Source: Blumeriella jaapii (taxonomy: Eukaryota; Ascomycota; Leotiomycetes; Helotiales; Drepanopezizaceae). Taken from it: DNA of 64,000 nucleotides. Position numbers and translations under genes: made by a program. The stretch lies in NCBI GenBank assembly GCA_009599575.1, contig VWND01000001.1, forward strand, positions 2,728,001 through 2,792,000, written 5' to 3'. This document shows, piece after piece, positions 46,140-57,599 of the stretch. Each line of letters begins with the position of its first letter. Position 1 is the first letter of the stretch. Below the pieces are notes generated by a model. The model saw only the letters and a program-made list of their open reading frames with translations, searched no databases and was not told where the DNA came from.

Positions 46140-48200
46140 TGATTTTTTCCGAAGATTCCTTTCTATCGGCTAAATTAATTGCGATATTATAAATTTCTTT
46201 CTAGTCTTTTTTCAATTTAAAGTCGTTTCCTTTTCGAATGATTTTAATTTTTTCGTTTTTTTTTAATACAAGGATTTGTTTGTTAATAATTTTGTCGAAT
46301 CTTTTTTTTATACTAAATAAGTCGCTGAATTTCAATTTAATCTTTTGTTTTATAATCTTTTTAATAGCTTCGTCGACGGCTTCGAAGCTGATATATTTAT
46401 CGATTTATTTTTCGCTTCGTATTAATAATAGGCGTTTAAAAGCTAATACTTTTTAAATAATTTAAACCGAAATATCGGTATCGATATCTTTTATATCGTC
46501 GTTAATTTCTTTTATTATAAGCGTTTTTCTGATAGTTTTATCGATTTTTTTTCGAATTTCAAAATCTTTCTTCTTTTCGATTTTAACGTTTTTTTTCACA
46601 CCAATCGGTTTGGCGAATAAAATAAAAGCATTTTGCTTTCTTATAATTCGCTGGCTTGATTATACAGCTATAATATCTGCAAATGCGACAATTGCATTAG
46701 CAATATATATATTTGTTTTTTATTTATACATTTGAATTCTACTTACACTTAAGGTAAAGGTTTTCTTTTTAATTAGTACGCCTTTTGAGATATTTTTTTT
46801 TTATTAGTAAAAATCGTTTTCGCATTTTTTCTGTTTTTTAAGCAATCGTTCCATTCCGTACTTTTCACTTTTAAGCGAATAGTATTTAACCAGCTTTGAT
46901 TTTCAGCTTTATTAAAAAGGCCCATTTCTGCTTCCGTCGGGCCGAAGCAAATCGCTTCGTACTTATTAATATAACAGATTTTATTATTTATACAAAAATT
47001 AAATGCTTTGTATTCAAAGCGAATATAAGATTCTTCGTAGTGAATTTTTCTGTTATTACAAAATTCGCACTTAGGGCCACGGGGTTTGTTTTAATAATTA
47101 CTTTTACTATTTTAATAGCCGCGATTTTGATTTCCGCGTTGATTTCTTTTCCTCTGATAATCGTTATTATAATTAGTATTTCGCTGATTCTAATCGCTAG
47201 CACGAGGAGATTGCTATTAAGCAGCCATTACTTTTACGGTGGCTTAGCGAAGCTAATTATTTCGCGTATTTTAAAAAAAGTAGTTATTGTAAAAGCTATT
47301 TTAATCGTTTTTATTATCCGAGTTAACGTAAAAAAGTTTTTTCTGCTATTGCATAAAACCCTCGACTTTGCTTTAAAATCTTTGAATTTTAATATCAGTA
47401 AATTTTAATACGAGAGTTTCGATATTCTTATTAAGCTTTTTCAAGCCTGTAAGTTTTGCGAAACGATTAAATAATATAATAACTGATTGTTTTTTGGCGA
47501 TTTCGGTAACTTTTAATAGCTGGATATATTCCTGCATTAAAGCTTCCACGTTTTTTTTATAAATAAAAAAAAAAGATTTCTTTTGGTTTATAGCTTTAAT
47601 AATACATTCGCTTTGGTTTTGTTTAAAAACGAATTTTATAAATTTGAAATATTAATCGAAGATTTTAAAATCTTGTTTATTAATTTTAAAATGCTTAATA
47701 GTTTTGTTACGAATGCTAATTAAAAAGCCAAGTAAAAATAATTTTCCTTGCTTAACTTCGCTTAAAACTTTTTTATTAACAAAAACGTTAAAAACTTTCG
47801 TATAAATACGATAATAAGTTTTAAATTCTTTGGCTTAGCGAATTGTTATAACAAACTGTTTAAAAAAAGCGATAATATCGCGAATTTGCTAGCGATCGTA
47901 ATTTCGGAATTCCGATTTCAAAGCTTTAATTAGCTTTCGCTAATCTCGAGCTTTAATAGCTTTTTATTTATTCATCGATTTAATAATATTTTTAATAATT
48001 GGGTTATAATAGCGAAAAAGCTTATCGAACATTTTAGTTTCAAAAACTCCGAAATCCTTATAAGTTTTTTTATATTTCTCGATAAAATCGATAACGTTGG
48101 CGCTATTAAATAAAAGTGCACCAAAGGAGCCAGGAAAGGGCATGCGGCCTCGCATAAAAAACGAAAAGCGTCGTTGTTTATAATATTAGCGAAAGTGTTA
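46140..48200 (-). pseudogene. gag remnant of B2
   Basis: The N-terminal capsid part (47964-48155) reads RGRMPFPGSFGALLFNSANV and IDFIEKYKKTYKDFGVFETK, clearer than in B1. The nucleocapsid region near 47000-47080 has KCEFCNNRKIHYEESY and CINNKICYINKYEAICFGPT. The long plus-strand ORF over 46896-47408 (170 codons) is the antisense of this gag and is rejected. Confidence 0.78.
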
Positions 48201-48925
48201 ATAAGATTTGAATTAAATAAATAAATGTTTTTTGAAATTGCAAATTAAAAGTCTTTAATATAAAAAAAATCGTTTTTAATAAGAAAGTTATTAAAAAAGT
48301 TTTTGTGTTTTTTAAAGAAATTAAATAAAATAAAATTGCGTTTAAACATTTAAATAATATATTAAAAAACTTGTTTTTTGGTAGATTAACTGAATTAATA
48401 TAATATTATTATATAATCTACGGTTTCGATATTCCGTGGCTCAGGCTAATACACGTACAATTATTTTTTTATTATTTTTAATAAAAAGCCGCAAATTGTA
48501 ATTGCTATAATTATAAAGCGCAAAATCAGAAGATTAAGTTTTCGCTAAGCGTTTGACTAAAAAAGATTTAATTCAGAAGGGCCGAGCGCAGCGGTCGAAG
48601 CGTACGAACCAATATTCGATTTGTTATTTTTAAACAAAAGGGCGATTTTCGAGCTTTGAATTTCGTACGGTTCAGAATTGCCTAACCGTAATTTTAAACG
48701 TTTCTGAAATATATTGCACTTTTATAATTTAATAATTATGCGCAAAATAAAAAAAGCCATTAAAGGTCTTTTATATAATGCAGCTGCGAACAACACCATA
48801 TAAAAAGTCTTTTAAACCGTAATAGCGAAATATCGAAATCGACTTTAACTGCGAATTTGAAAAATGCATCGGCGAACGTATAAAAACGAAATACCGAAGT
48901 TTAAATTCTTGCGTAAATTATTAAA

Positions 48926-49192
48926 TATAAAAGTAGGTAGAAAAACCAGATTAATACGGCCATATATCGGTAGGTAAAATAATCTAAGAAATCCTTAGAA
49001 AAAACTAAAAAAAGGAAAAAAAAAATAAGTAAAAGTATAAATTGGACTGCGTACTTATAATACTATCTAAGAGGATGCTTTGCTTTTATACCTGTTGAAA
49101 ATAGTCAGTGGCAGGGGGTCTCGGAGGGGTCCATGCCTCAACTATAGCTAAAACTACCAATTCCCATCAATACAAGGTATCACCGTTTTACA
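48926..49192 (-). repeat. 5' LTR of B2
   Basis: 267 bp. The outer end (right; GGCAGGGGGTCTCGGAGGGG near 49112) is clean; the inner end starts TATAAAAG for TGTAAAAG. The TATA box is at 49083-49090 (minus strand TATAAAAG). Confidence 0.93.
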
Positions 49193-50160
49193 ATATGCTT
49201 CGTATTTGCTATTAACGATTTATTTAAATAGTTTAAAAAACGATTTTTTCGAAATGCTATTTCCGAAGCTATAGCGATCTTTTTTCAAAAAAACGTTGTA
49301 TATCGATACGGTTTGTTTAGCAAATTAAACGTCGATAGTAAATTCGAAAACAAAGGCGTTGTCGAGACTTTTATAAAAAATACGGGATTTAGCGCATTTA
49401 AATCTTAGTTTACAATTCGAAAAGCAACGGATCCGTTGAACGAAGTTATAAAAATATTTTCGACGGCTTTTTAAAAGTTATTCGAAAAAATTATAAGCGT
49501 TAATCGCGGAAATTTTCGGAAATGCTTTTTGTTATGCGTATATGCATATACGTTTTTATTGAAATAATTTTATTTTTTATTTAATACGGCAGAAACGCTC
49601 GATTGCTTTTGGAAATAAAATGGCTTGTGTAAAAATTTTATAACGTAGTTAAAATAAAAACGAAAGCAGATTTATTAGTAATAAAATTTAAGCAATTGAA
49701 TTATCGCGATATAAATATAAAAAAAATAATTTAAAAAAAAAATATAAAAAAATAGCTAAAAAAGTCTGGAATAAAACCAAGATTTTAAAAAAAACGCTAA
49801 TTAAAAAAGAAAATCTGGTTTTGATTTACGACGTTTAACGCGTTATTAATAAATCGGCCGATATTAAGCTTAATTATAAATGGCTCGGATTTTACGAAGT
49901 ATGCGAGGCCGAATTAAATAAAAGTTATTATAAGCTTACGGAATTCGATAAAACAAAACTGAAAGGAACGTTCGCCGCTAACCGGTTAAAGCGATTTTAT
50001 AAAAGAAATCAGTAAGTTTATCTTTTGGATTTTGAATTAAACAGCGATTTCGATTTTAGCGATTCCGACGACGATTCCGATTAAAGCGATTATATTTTTA
50101 AAAAAAAAGAAATCTTTGGAAAAATTTGAAAACAACCGAACGATAATTTTGCTGCTGAAA
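49193..50160 (+). pseudogene. integrase of B1, C-terminal part after the B2 insertion
   Basis: The core resumes after the duplicated target (ATATG) and can be read with frame changes through FFRNAISEAIAIFF, YRYGLFSKLNVDSKFENKG and KIFSTAF. The C-terminal domain has FDYKWL or YKWLGFYEVCEAELNKSYYK and LKGTFAANRLKRFYKRNQ (to about 50010), then an acidic Ser/Asp tail near 50040-50090. This ending matches the large fungal Gypsy group. No chromodomain is seen after it. Confidence 0.82.
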
Positions 50161-50164
50161 GCAC

Positions 50165-50660
50165 AGTTTAAATCGTGATTCCATTTATAACCGAAAAGAA
50201 AAAAAATGCATATAAGATTGTTTATTAATTGTTTTATTGTTTTTGTTATTTATTATTTTTTTTTTATTATATACTGTTTTATTGTTTTTGTTTTGCTTTA
50301 TTTGTATATAACTTAATTATTTTGTTTTATATATACTATTTATTTTTAAGATTTTTCTTTATATTATTTAAAATATTTATTATATTTTTTTTTGTTTGAT
50401 TATATTTTTGTTTATCAAAACAAAAGTTTTATATATGTTTAAGCCGTATATTTAATATATTTATATTATTCGCATATTTTACGGAAACTATTTTTTATGC
50501 ATTTTATTATTTGCTATTTTTTGTATTATATATTTTTTTCGTTGTTTAGAACGGATGCTTGCTTAAACAGTTATAATTTATTAGAAAAACAGCATGCGAA
50601 TTCCCGTGATTTTTAAATATAAATATTTTACAGTTTTCGTATTTTTTTTTAATTATTTTT
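50165..50660 (+). other. AT-only spacer of B1 between integrase and ORF3
   Basis: About 500 bases hold long T and A runs with no coherent frame. The counterpart in B2 is about 35110-35570 (inverted). It may hold a promoter or splice acceptor for ORF3, but RIP has removed any signal I could name. Confidence 0.55.
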
Positions 50661-53600
50661 TAATAAATATAATATATTTTTTTAATTAACAAACCTATCG
50701 ATATTATATTGTTTTTTAAGCAAAGCGTTGCTAAATTTAGCAAACTTATTTTTAATTTATTTTAGAACGAAATTATTATACGCAATTTTTTCGAGTTTAA
50801 ACAAGCATATAATGCCGCTATTTTAAATTAATAAATAGTTTTTGTAAAAATATTTATAAAGCAATTCGATATAATAATTAAAAACGTTAACGAATTTTTA
50901 TTCGATTACGAAAGCTTTGTTAAAGCTGAATTTGTTCGCAAAAACTTTGATTACGACAAATTTCTGTTGAATTACGATAACGTTTTAAAAGCTTTCGCCG
51001 GAGTAAAAAAAGCTCGGGATAATAAAAAAAAAGTGATAGACCGGGTTTTACGCTTTCTGCTAAATCAACGAAGGAAAAATATTCAGAAATACGTTTTTAG
51101 TAAAATCACCGGTATTATTTTATTTCGGCATTTCGCTCGCTTTTTCGAAACTATTATTTTTATTAAAAAAAGAATCTGAATACTAAACGCTTATATTTTT
51201 AAAACGCAAGTTTTAAAAGCTAATAATTCAAAAGCCCGCAGATTTATAGGTTTTTTTACAGCTGTTTGCAAATTAATCGACGACGCTATGCAATCGTTAA
51301 AAAGAGTTTTAATCGGTTGCGAAATTTTAAATCTGATTTTTTTTCAAAGCAAAAGATTAAGCGTTGCTAAATACGACATTTTTATACCGAAGGAAAAAAA
51401 CGACGCTATTTCGATATTTTAAATTTACGATAACGAAAAAAACGAAAAAGCCAATATTATTTTCGTTTAGTTCGAAAAGATATACGCGGTGGCAATTAAT
51501 ATTTTTAAAGCAGCTAAAATAATTCGACGATTTTTATTTTTAATTATCGAAAACGAATTCGAAAACGAAATCAAAAGCGTAATAGCAAATAACTGTTTAT
51601 TCGAATATAAAAAATTTATTATATTTATAAAAACGATTCCGGAAAAAATAAAAATAAAAAACGTAAAAAAGCGCGCCGATATTTCCGAAATTTTTTTTGT
51701 TCGAAAAAGAAAACCATTCGCGTCGCTATTAAAAAAGGCATCGCGAATAAAAACAGCCGGAAATCGACGCCGAATAACAGCTTTTAAGTTAATTAACAGA
51801 AAACGCGACGATTTTACGAAATTAAATTTAAAAAATTCCGGTATTTCGAAAAGAAAAAGTTTAAACGATTTTAAATTTGATTTTTCGAAATTAAATACGT
51901 AAATATCAAAAACGCTTGCTGCGTTTAAAAACGTTGTATTATTACCGTTAATATTTTAGATTTTAATAAAAGTATTTAAGATTTCGATTATTATACGATT
52001 CGATCGAAAAAGCTTAAAAAAAAATATCGAAATTATCGCGGAAAAAATCATATAAAAAGCATAAAATTAAATTATTTTGTTTAAAATTTTCGTTTTCGAC
52101 GACGAAACGATTTAAAAGTTTTATTTCGATATATTTATACAAAAATCAAATAAATTCGTTAGCTTTTTTTTTTTGCTTCGAACGAAAACTAAATTAAATC
52201 TTTTTCGGAAAATTGCAAATATAATACGCCGAAATAAATAAAAAAAACTTTTAAAAATAATAATCCGTTTTTATTCGAGCTTTTTTTTGTTAAGAAACTT
52301 CGATTTTTTAATTTCGTTTTTACGAATAACGTTAATATTAGAAAAAACGGCAAGTTTTGCTATTTCTACGTGCGCTGTTACGCGTCGTATTGCGATTTGA
52401 TTATAAAAAAAATCGACGTTGTCGGCTTCGCTGATCGATTCGCTGTTATTAAAAATTCGAATTACGACGTATTCGAAATTGATTTTAATAATTAATTTAT
52501 ATTCCGACGAAAAACTGCGAAAACTATTAAAACGCGTGCTAAAATTTATTTAAGCTACGTAAATTTTAAAATAGATTTTAAAGCTTTCAGCGCGATTATA
52601 AAGCTCGATTGAAACGTAGAAAAATAGAAGCAACGAGTATTTTCAAAAGCCGATTTTTCTGGTTTTTCGATCGAAAAAATGTTTTAGAATTTATTCCAAC
52701 TAAGCTGCGAATTCGTTAATTACGTAGGGTCGTACAACGAAGAAAACAAATTATTATTGTATTTTATAAAAAAAAAAATAGTTATATATAAGTATTATTT
52801 CCGATTGATTAAAACCCAAAAAACGCTTATAACTTTTTTCGCTAATATGCTTTACAGTTTTATTTAGCAAGCTTTCAGAATGCATCCCGGCTTTTACTTC
52901 GCTGCTTTAATTATTCGGAATTTCGAAAACTGTTGTTTCGTGGCATATTTTAACGTTTCGATCGTTTTAGGTTTCGTTGGTTCCGATCGTATTACAGTTA
53001 TAAAGTTCGATATCGTCGATTTTAAAAAAAAAAAAAAATCGAAGATTTTACCGACGTTATTTTCGATTATTACGTTTTGCTTATATTCGCATATAATTCG
53101 GGAATAATCGAAGCTTATTTGCAATCGCATCACGACGCTAAGCTAATTAAAACCATTTAAAAAAGCTTAGCTTTTTCGTATTTCAGCGCGTTTAAAATAA
53201 TAGTTTCAGCTATTTTATCGGATTACGAAATCGAAGGCTACGAAATGAAAAATAAAATAATTTTTGTTAGCTTTTCGATTAAGCAAAAGGTTTTCGTTAG
53301 ATTCAGGATTTAAAAAATCGACGGCATAATACTGATTTATTCGAATAATTATACGGCGCAGAAATACAAAAATCATTTCGAAAACGACGTTCCGATAAAG
53401 AATTTAACGCTGTTTGTTTTGCGACGAAAGCAATTATAGTATTTTCGGTAATTTCGACTGTAAACGATTATTTCCGAATTATTTCGTAGAATAATTTTTT
53501 TTACAAGCTTCGGAGCTTTTTTAAAAGCATTCGTCGGTAAACAACCGTAGTCCGACCTATTAGTTTTACGCGAAGCAAAAGCGTTAATCGGTTTTAATTA

Positions 53601-54059
53601 CGACGAATTAATCGATTATTTTTACGATTTTAATATAAAACTTTTTAGCGCTTTTTGCAAAGCGTAAAACCACGTTTAAAAGCTGGAATTTATTATTTAC
53701 GAAGAAAAATCGTAGAAAGTATTCGTCGCGGCGATATTTAATAATATTATCGACGAAAAAGCTATTAAAACGTTCGTAAATTTAAACGATACTTCGACTG
53801 ATATTTTATCGAATTATTTTTCAAAAAAGCAAAATAAACAAAATGATTTAAACGATAAGCGAAACGCTATTTTTTCGCAGAAGCTAATAGCAAAAAAATT
53901 AAAAACGGATTAGAAGACCGAAAAAATATAAAGCTAAAAAGTTCGGTTTTTGATTAATTGGTTTTTAAATTATATAAAATAAACTAGATTATACTTATTG
54001 AAATTATGTTTTTTTTTGGTCGTAATTAAAAACGATTACGTATATTATTTGGGACAGGA
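50660..54059 (+). pseudogene. ORF3 of B1, unknown protein of about 1,100 codons downstream of integrase
   Basis: From about 50665 to the 3' LTR one protein can be followed with RIP stops and a few frame breaks. Open parts are 50967-51179, 51489-51902 and 52880-53107. Recognisable segments, all shared with B2, are KYVFSKITGIILFRHFARFF, FTAVCKLIDDAMQS, CYFYVRCYASYCDLIIKKID, KLIKTI-KSLAFSYFSAF, LLVLREAKALIGFNYDELID and IIDEKAIKTFVNLNDTSTDI. The N-terminal third is helical and Lys-rich. A central part has clustered Cys (CYFYVRCYASYC). The C-terminal part looks globular. I see no signal peptide or convincing membrane segment, so nothing supports an envelope protein. I do not recognise the family. 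Its position is that of an extra gene after pol. Confidence 0.7.
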
Positions 54060-54325
54060 TGTAAAACGGTAATATTTTGTATTAATAAAAGTTGGTAATT
54101 TTAGCTATAATTAAGGCATGGACCTTTTCGAAACCTTTTGCTATTAACTATTTTCAACAGGTATAAAAGCAAAGCATTCTTTTAAATAATATTATAAGCA
54201 CGCAGTCCAATTCATATTTTCATTTATTTTTCTTTTTTTTTTTTAATTTTTTCTAGGGATTCCCTAGACTATCTTACCCATCGATATGTGGCCGTATCAG
54301 TCTGGTTTTCCTACCTACTTTTACA
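54060..54325 (+). repeat. 3' LTR of B1
   Basis: 266 bp, TGTAAAAC...CTTTTACA. The TATA box TATAAAAG is at 54162-54169. An inverted repeat with 8-base arms (TCTAGGGA-T-TCCCTAGA) is at 54252-54268. The inner half is mutated and the outer half (54250-54325) is clean. TTTGGGACAGGA just upstream is the likely polypurine tract. Confidence 0.93.
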
Positions 54326-54735
54326 TTATAAACGTATATTTAGTTTTTTACGTTAATCGATTGCGTAAAACAGCTAACGACGCGCTTTTAAATCAGATTA
54401 ATTCAGCTTTTGAATTTATTAATATAATTAATAAGCTTAAATACGAAGTCGAAAAATTAATCGCTTGTCGAATGCAGCGGAAAACCTTTTAGTACAAAAC
54501 TTTTTAAATAAGCTTAAATAAAAATTTTACGTGATACTCCGCGTTTGATTTTATATATGCTTTTTTAAAAATACGCGATTTTCATTTGGCGTATAAAAAG
54601 CTTTCCGGTCTTTTTGCAAAACTTGTAAACTGGCTGAAAGCGTATTCCGAAGGTTTGGATTCGTACGATTATTTGAATAATAACGTATTAATGGATAAAA
54701 GTTCGAAAGCGCGCTTTTTTCGGACGGGGGAGTAG
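54326..54735 (+). pseudogene. chromodomain end of A2 polyprotein
   Basis: The frame resumes after the B1 3' LTR with YLVFYVNRLRKTANDALLNQ and NKLKYEVEKLIACRMQRKTF, then ISLNKNFT-like sequence and a tail ending in a purine-rich tract (CGGACGGGGGAGTAG) next to the 3' LTR. This is the C-terminal chromodomain of a chromovirus integrase, thought to bind methylated histone H3 and guide insertion to heterochromatin. The matching A3 part is 43966-44366. The polypurine tract doubles as the end of the reading frame, with TAG just before the LTR. Confidence 0.85.
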
Positions 54736-55003
54736 TGTGACGACTTATTCTTTTGCCACCTTTCGTATTATCCTAGCAATTACGTATAGCTGCAAGCTTT
54801 TTGGTCCCCTGGTAGGTTTTTCCATTAATTATAGAGATTATTCATGTAAATAAAACACTTTCCTTTTAGCACCTCTGCCTTCTGCAATTGTTGATTCTAA
54901 GTGAATATTTTTGTTACAGAATCAAAGGCTCGTTTTTCATACCATATGAATACGGCGACCAGTTGACTGATCTCCCAGCCCTCCGACTGATTAGATCGTC
55001 ACA
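54736..55003 (+). repeat. 3' LTR of A2
   Basis: 268 bp, TGTGACGA...TCGTCACA, with the full 8 bp terminal inverted repeat preserved. The outer part (54870-55003) is nearly free of RIP changes, and the inner part shows moderate change. It is identical in length to the 5' LTR of A3. The element F sequence follows directly. Confidence 0.93.
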
Positions 55004-55390
55004 TTTGCTTTTTCTTAGATTTTTTTTTAAAACGTTTAATTATAACGAAATTAAGCTATAAGCGTTCGATTGAATATCGCTACGATTTAGCTCGAAAGTT
55101 TATAGCGGAATCGATATTTCGCAATTAAAAAAACCTTAAAATAAATAAAACCCTTAGAATATTTATATCGCAAGACACGAAATCGCTTTGTATTTTTTTA
55201 ATTATTTTATAATTATTAATAGCGCGAATAAGTTGCGTATACGTGCCGTAAATAATTTTTTTTTTCTTTAACCGTAAATAAATTAATACGTTTTTAAATT
55301 GGTTTTTATTTATATTTAATTAATATATTTTTAAATTACGCAGTTTTTTTTTCGCGCCGTAATCGATAAAAGCTCGTTTCGTACGAATTT
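55004..55390 (-). pseudogene. protease region of F
   Basis: The minus strand reads RAFIDYGAKKKLRN, in which IDYGA may be a retropepsin I-D-S-G-A loop (S to Y is not a simple RIP change, so caution). It then reads FTARIRNLFALLIII and, near the A2 boundary, NIDSAINFRAKS-RYSIERL, a pattern found at the end of Gypsy proteases (I-D-W region). The piece continues the gag frame interrupted by C2. Moderate to low confidence. Confidence 0.5.
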
Positions 55391-55653
55391 TGTCACAGCT
55401 AGCTTGAAGGTGATCAAAAGGGTGATGTGGACCAAAAGGTACGCATATAAATTGAAAGAAAAACACCGAGCTAGAATGCTCGGGGTCGCGAACTTTATAT
55501 ACAATAGGTTGCGCTTATGGGTCACGTGACTTAGCGCGAAGCCTAGTGGCCGAGGTGGTCCGTGCCCAAATCTTAATCCAATATTATCAGCATTTATATT
55601 ATTAGCAATTATATTTTTTAGCAATTTTTATTAGGCAGGCCAGGATCGTAATA
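55391..55653 (-). repeat. 3' LTR of C2
   Basis: 263 bp. The outer left end TGTCACAGCTAGCTTGAAGG is clean; the inner end is mutated (CGTAATA for CGTAACA). It is shorter than the C1 LTR by a reduced 15 bp repeat tract. Confidence 0.93.
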
Positions 55654-55679
55654 TTATTTTTCCTTTTCGAAAAACTGCG

Positions 55680-57150
55680 TTTTCGCAGTTGCAATTATAA
55701 ATTTATCGTTTTTCAACTTAGTGTAATTTTTCCTGCTTTTGTTATAAGCTTGCAATTATGCGAAAAGCGCTTGTAAAAAGCTTTTGGCGGTGGGATGTAA
55801 TCGGTGGAATACTTAAAAAATATAAAAGGCCGTTATAACGTTAAAACAAAAGTATTATTCGAGATTTTTATTAGCGCTTTTTTAATTAATTTAGTATTAC
55901 AACACTTTTTTATGTAATTTCGAATTTATTATTTTTTCGATTTTTTATTCCGTTTGTTTAAAAAGTAGTTAAATAAAGGCTGGTTCGGGGCGGCGTTGGC
56001 CAAATAAAAGATTGCTGATATATTTTCGGAGCGAATATAAATAAAAAATTAAATAAATTAATTAATCTGCGAAAAAATCAAGCTTTTAACTTTTTTTTAT
56101 TTTATCGACGATTTTGACTAAGCCGTACCATTTGTCCGAAAGCTTTCGGAAAAATCGGTCGAGCTTTTAATTTTTAATATTTATTAATACTTCGTCGCTT
56201 ATATTCCAATTCACCGGTCGTTTATGCAAATTAACGAAGCGTTTTATTTTGGCTTGTTATTGCGTAATAAACGATTATGCGTATTTTATAATCTTTTTAG
56301 TTCGAAAGGCTAAATGCAAAGCTTCGTCGCGGTTAAGCTTTTCGGTGGCCGAGCGAAAAGAACGAAAATTATTTATATTTTAAAATATACGAATTTCGTA
56401 TTTATTTAAGATTTAAAAAGAAAAAACGTTGCCGAAAAATTCGTGCGGCAAAATTAATTATATAATATTTATTAAAAATAAAAAGCGTTTTTAATTGTTT
56501 TAATAATAAAAGCAAAAAAAGCGGAAGCGTTGCTTAATATATTAGTTTATTATTTCGGTTTGTTTATCGATATTAAAGTTATACGCAATAATTAATTTAA
56601 TTTTGGTTTTTAATATACGGCAGAATTTTTGCTAAAAGACCGAAACAAATTAAGCTTTTCGGTTCGAAACAATTGAATCCGGCATGCCGAAATAGCGTAT
56701 TTAATAAATTAAAAACAAAATTACTTATTTTTTCGCTATAATAATTTTATAACAAAAATCTGATAAAAGCTTTTTAAATAAGCGATTTATTATTATAAAA
56801 GCGAAATCGTAATTATTTTCGTTTAATAAAAGCTTCGTAAAATCCATCGTCAAATATTAATAAAATTTGCTAAGTATAAGCAAAAGCTTTAAAAAGCCCG
56901 GGGTTTTGTCGCGCCTAGCTTTTATTCGTATATAATAATAATTCGAAACGTATTATTATATATCTGCTTTTATAGCTTTTTAATAATATTTGCGACCGAT
57001 CAAAAGTTTTATTTCTTTTATTTTAGCGTGTATTACGCAAAGCTGTTCGTAAATATATCGGATTAAAAAAGTTCGCAGTTCGGAAAGTTTTAAAAATATT
57101 ATTAATTTGTTTTAAAAAAACAATTTGTTTTGTCGCAATTAATAATTAAA
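55680..57150 (-). pseudogene. integrase of C2
   Basis: Colinear with C1 15830-17300. The zinc-binding region lies near 56870-57060 (IKADI-NNTF and RIKARRDKTPGF-type wording on the minus strand). The rest of the core and tail is broken by stops. The ORF 57102-57398 on the minus strand has no known domain. Confidence 0.72.
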
Positions 57151-57599
57151 ATTATAATTGCGGATTTACGTTCGTTGCGTTTCGAAAAAAAAAAGTTTTT
57201 GTTTATTTGTAGCAAATCGTTTATAATTATATAATTATATATATCGTATGCGATTACGAAAATTAAATCTGCGGGTTTTTTTATAAGCATTTTATTTTTT
57301 TCGATTTCGCTGTTTTTTTCGGAAAAAATGCTATCGTTATCGTGCTTATCGAAAGCTATTTTCATAAACGCTAGCGTAATTATACTTTTAGCAGCCATTT
57401 TCTTTTAAAATTTAAAAATTTAATTTATCGTTTAAAAACATTTGCTGTTTTCGAGCTGTTCGCTGTCGTATTTCTAATAAAAAAATGTTTTGGTTTTTGC
57501 GAAAAAAAATATCAGCGAATATATTAGTAATTTCCGACCGATATATAATTATAAAATAAAAATCGGCGAAAAACTCGGCTTATCGGATTTATTAAACCG

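Larger units (their letters stand above)
31453..49192 (-). mobile_element. Giant Gypsy element B2 (11.3 kb without insert), inserted in B1 and split by A3
   Basis: Minus-strand LTRs at 48926-49192 (5') and 31453-31719 (3') bound this copy. Its internal parts are 48925 to 44665 and 38230 to 31720, separated by A3 with its TAAAC duplication. Flanks are ATATGT on the left and ATATGC on the right, so a duplicated ATATG is likely, with one base of ambiguity. Gag, protease, RT, RNase H, integrase and ORF3 are colinear with B1. Removing A3 leaves 11.30 kb, equal to B1. Confidence 0.92.
25281..54325 (+). mobile_element. Giant Gypsy element B1 (11.3 kb without inserts), split by B2
   Basis: Plus-strand LTRs at 25281-25553 and 54060-54325 enclose 25554-31452 and 49193-54059, together about 10.76 kb of internal sequence. 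B2 with its A3 insert separates the two parts within integrase. The target in A2 is duplicated as about TTAT; A3 has the empty site. The order is gag, protease, RT, RNase H, integrase, an AT-only spacer, then a third ORF of about 3.4 kb. B2 gives the same internal length (about 10.77 kb), which supports the reconstruction. At 11.3 kb it is roughly twice the size of the other Gypsy families here. Confidence 0.9.
7756..55003 (+). mobile_element. Gypsy chromovirus copy A2, split by A1, E, C1 and B1
   Basis: Family A sequence on the plus strand resumes after each insert in the exact order seen in intact A3. The pieces are gag and protease (7756-8960), a short linker (15379-15530), the RT connector through integrase (21951-25280), and the chromodomain with 3' LTR (54326-55003). 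The 5' LTR and start of gag lie left of the window, beyond A1. Insert junctions carry target duplications: GGTTG for E, CTATA for C1, and about TTAT for B1. The 3' end at 55003 abuts element F. A2 is the host of most of the window and older than E, C1, B1 and A1. Confidence 0.9.

Noticed and set aside
46896..47408. Plus-strand ORF of 170 codons with membrane-like composition
   Set aside because: It is exactly antisense to the gag of B2; the hydrophobic stretch comes from reading AT-rich gag codons backwards.
50660..54059. ORF3 of B as an envelope-like gene
   Set aside because: The position fits, but I see no signal peptide, no transmembrane anchor and no cleavage-site pattern, so the name is not supported.
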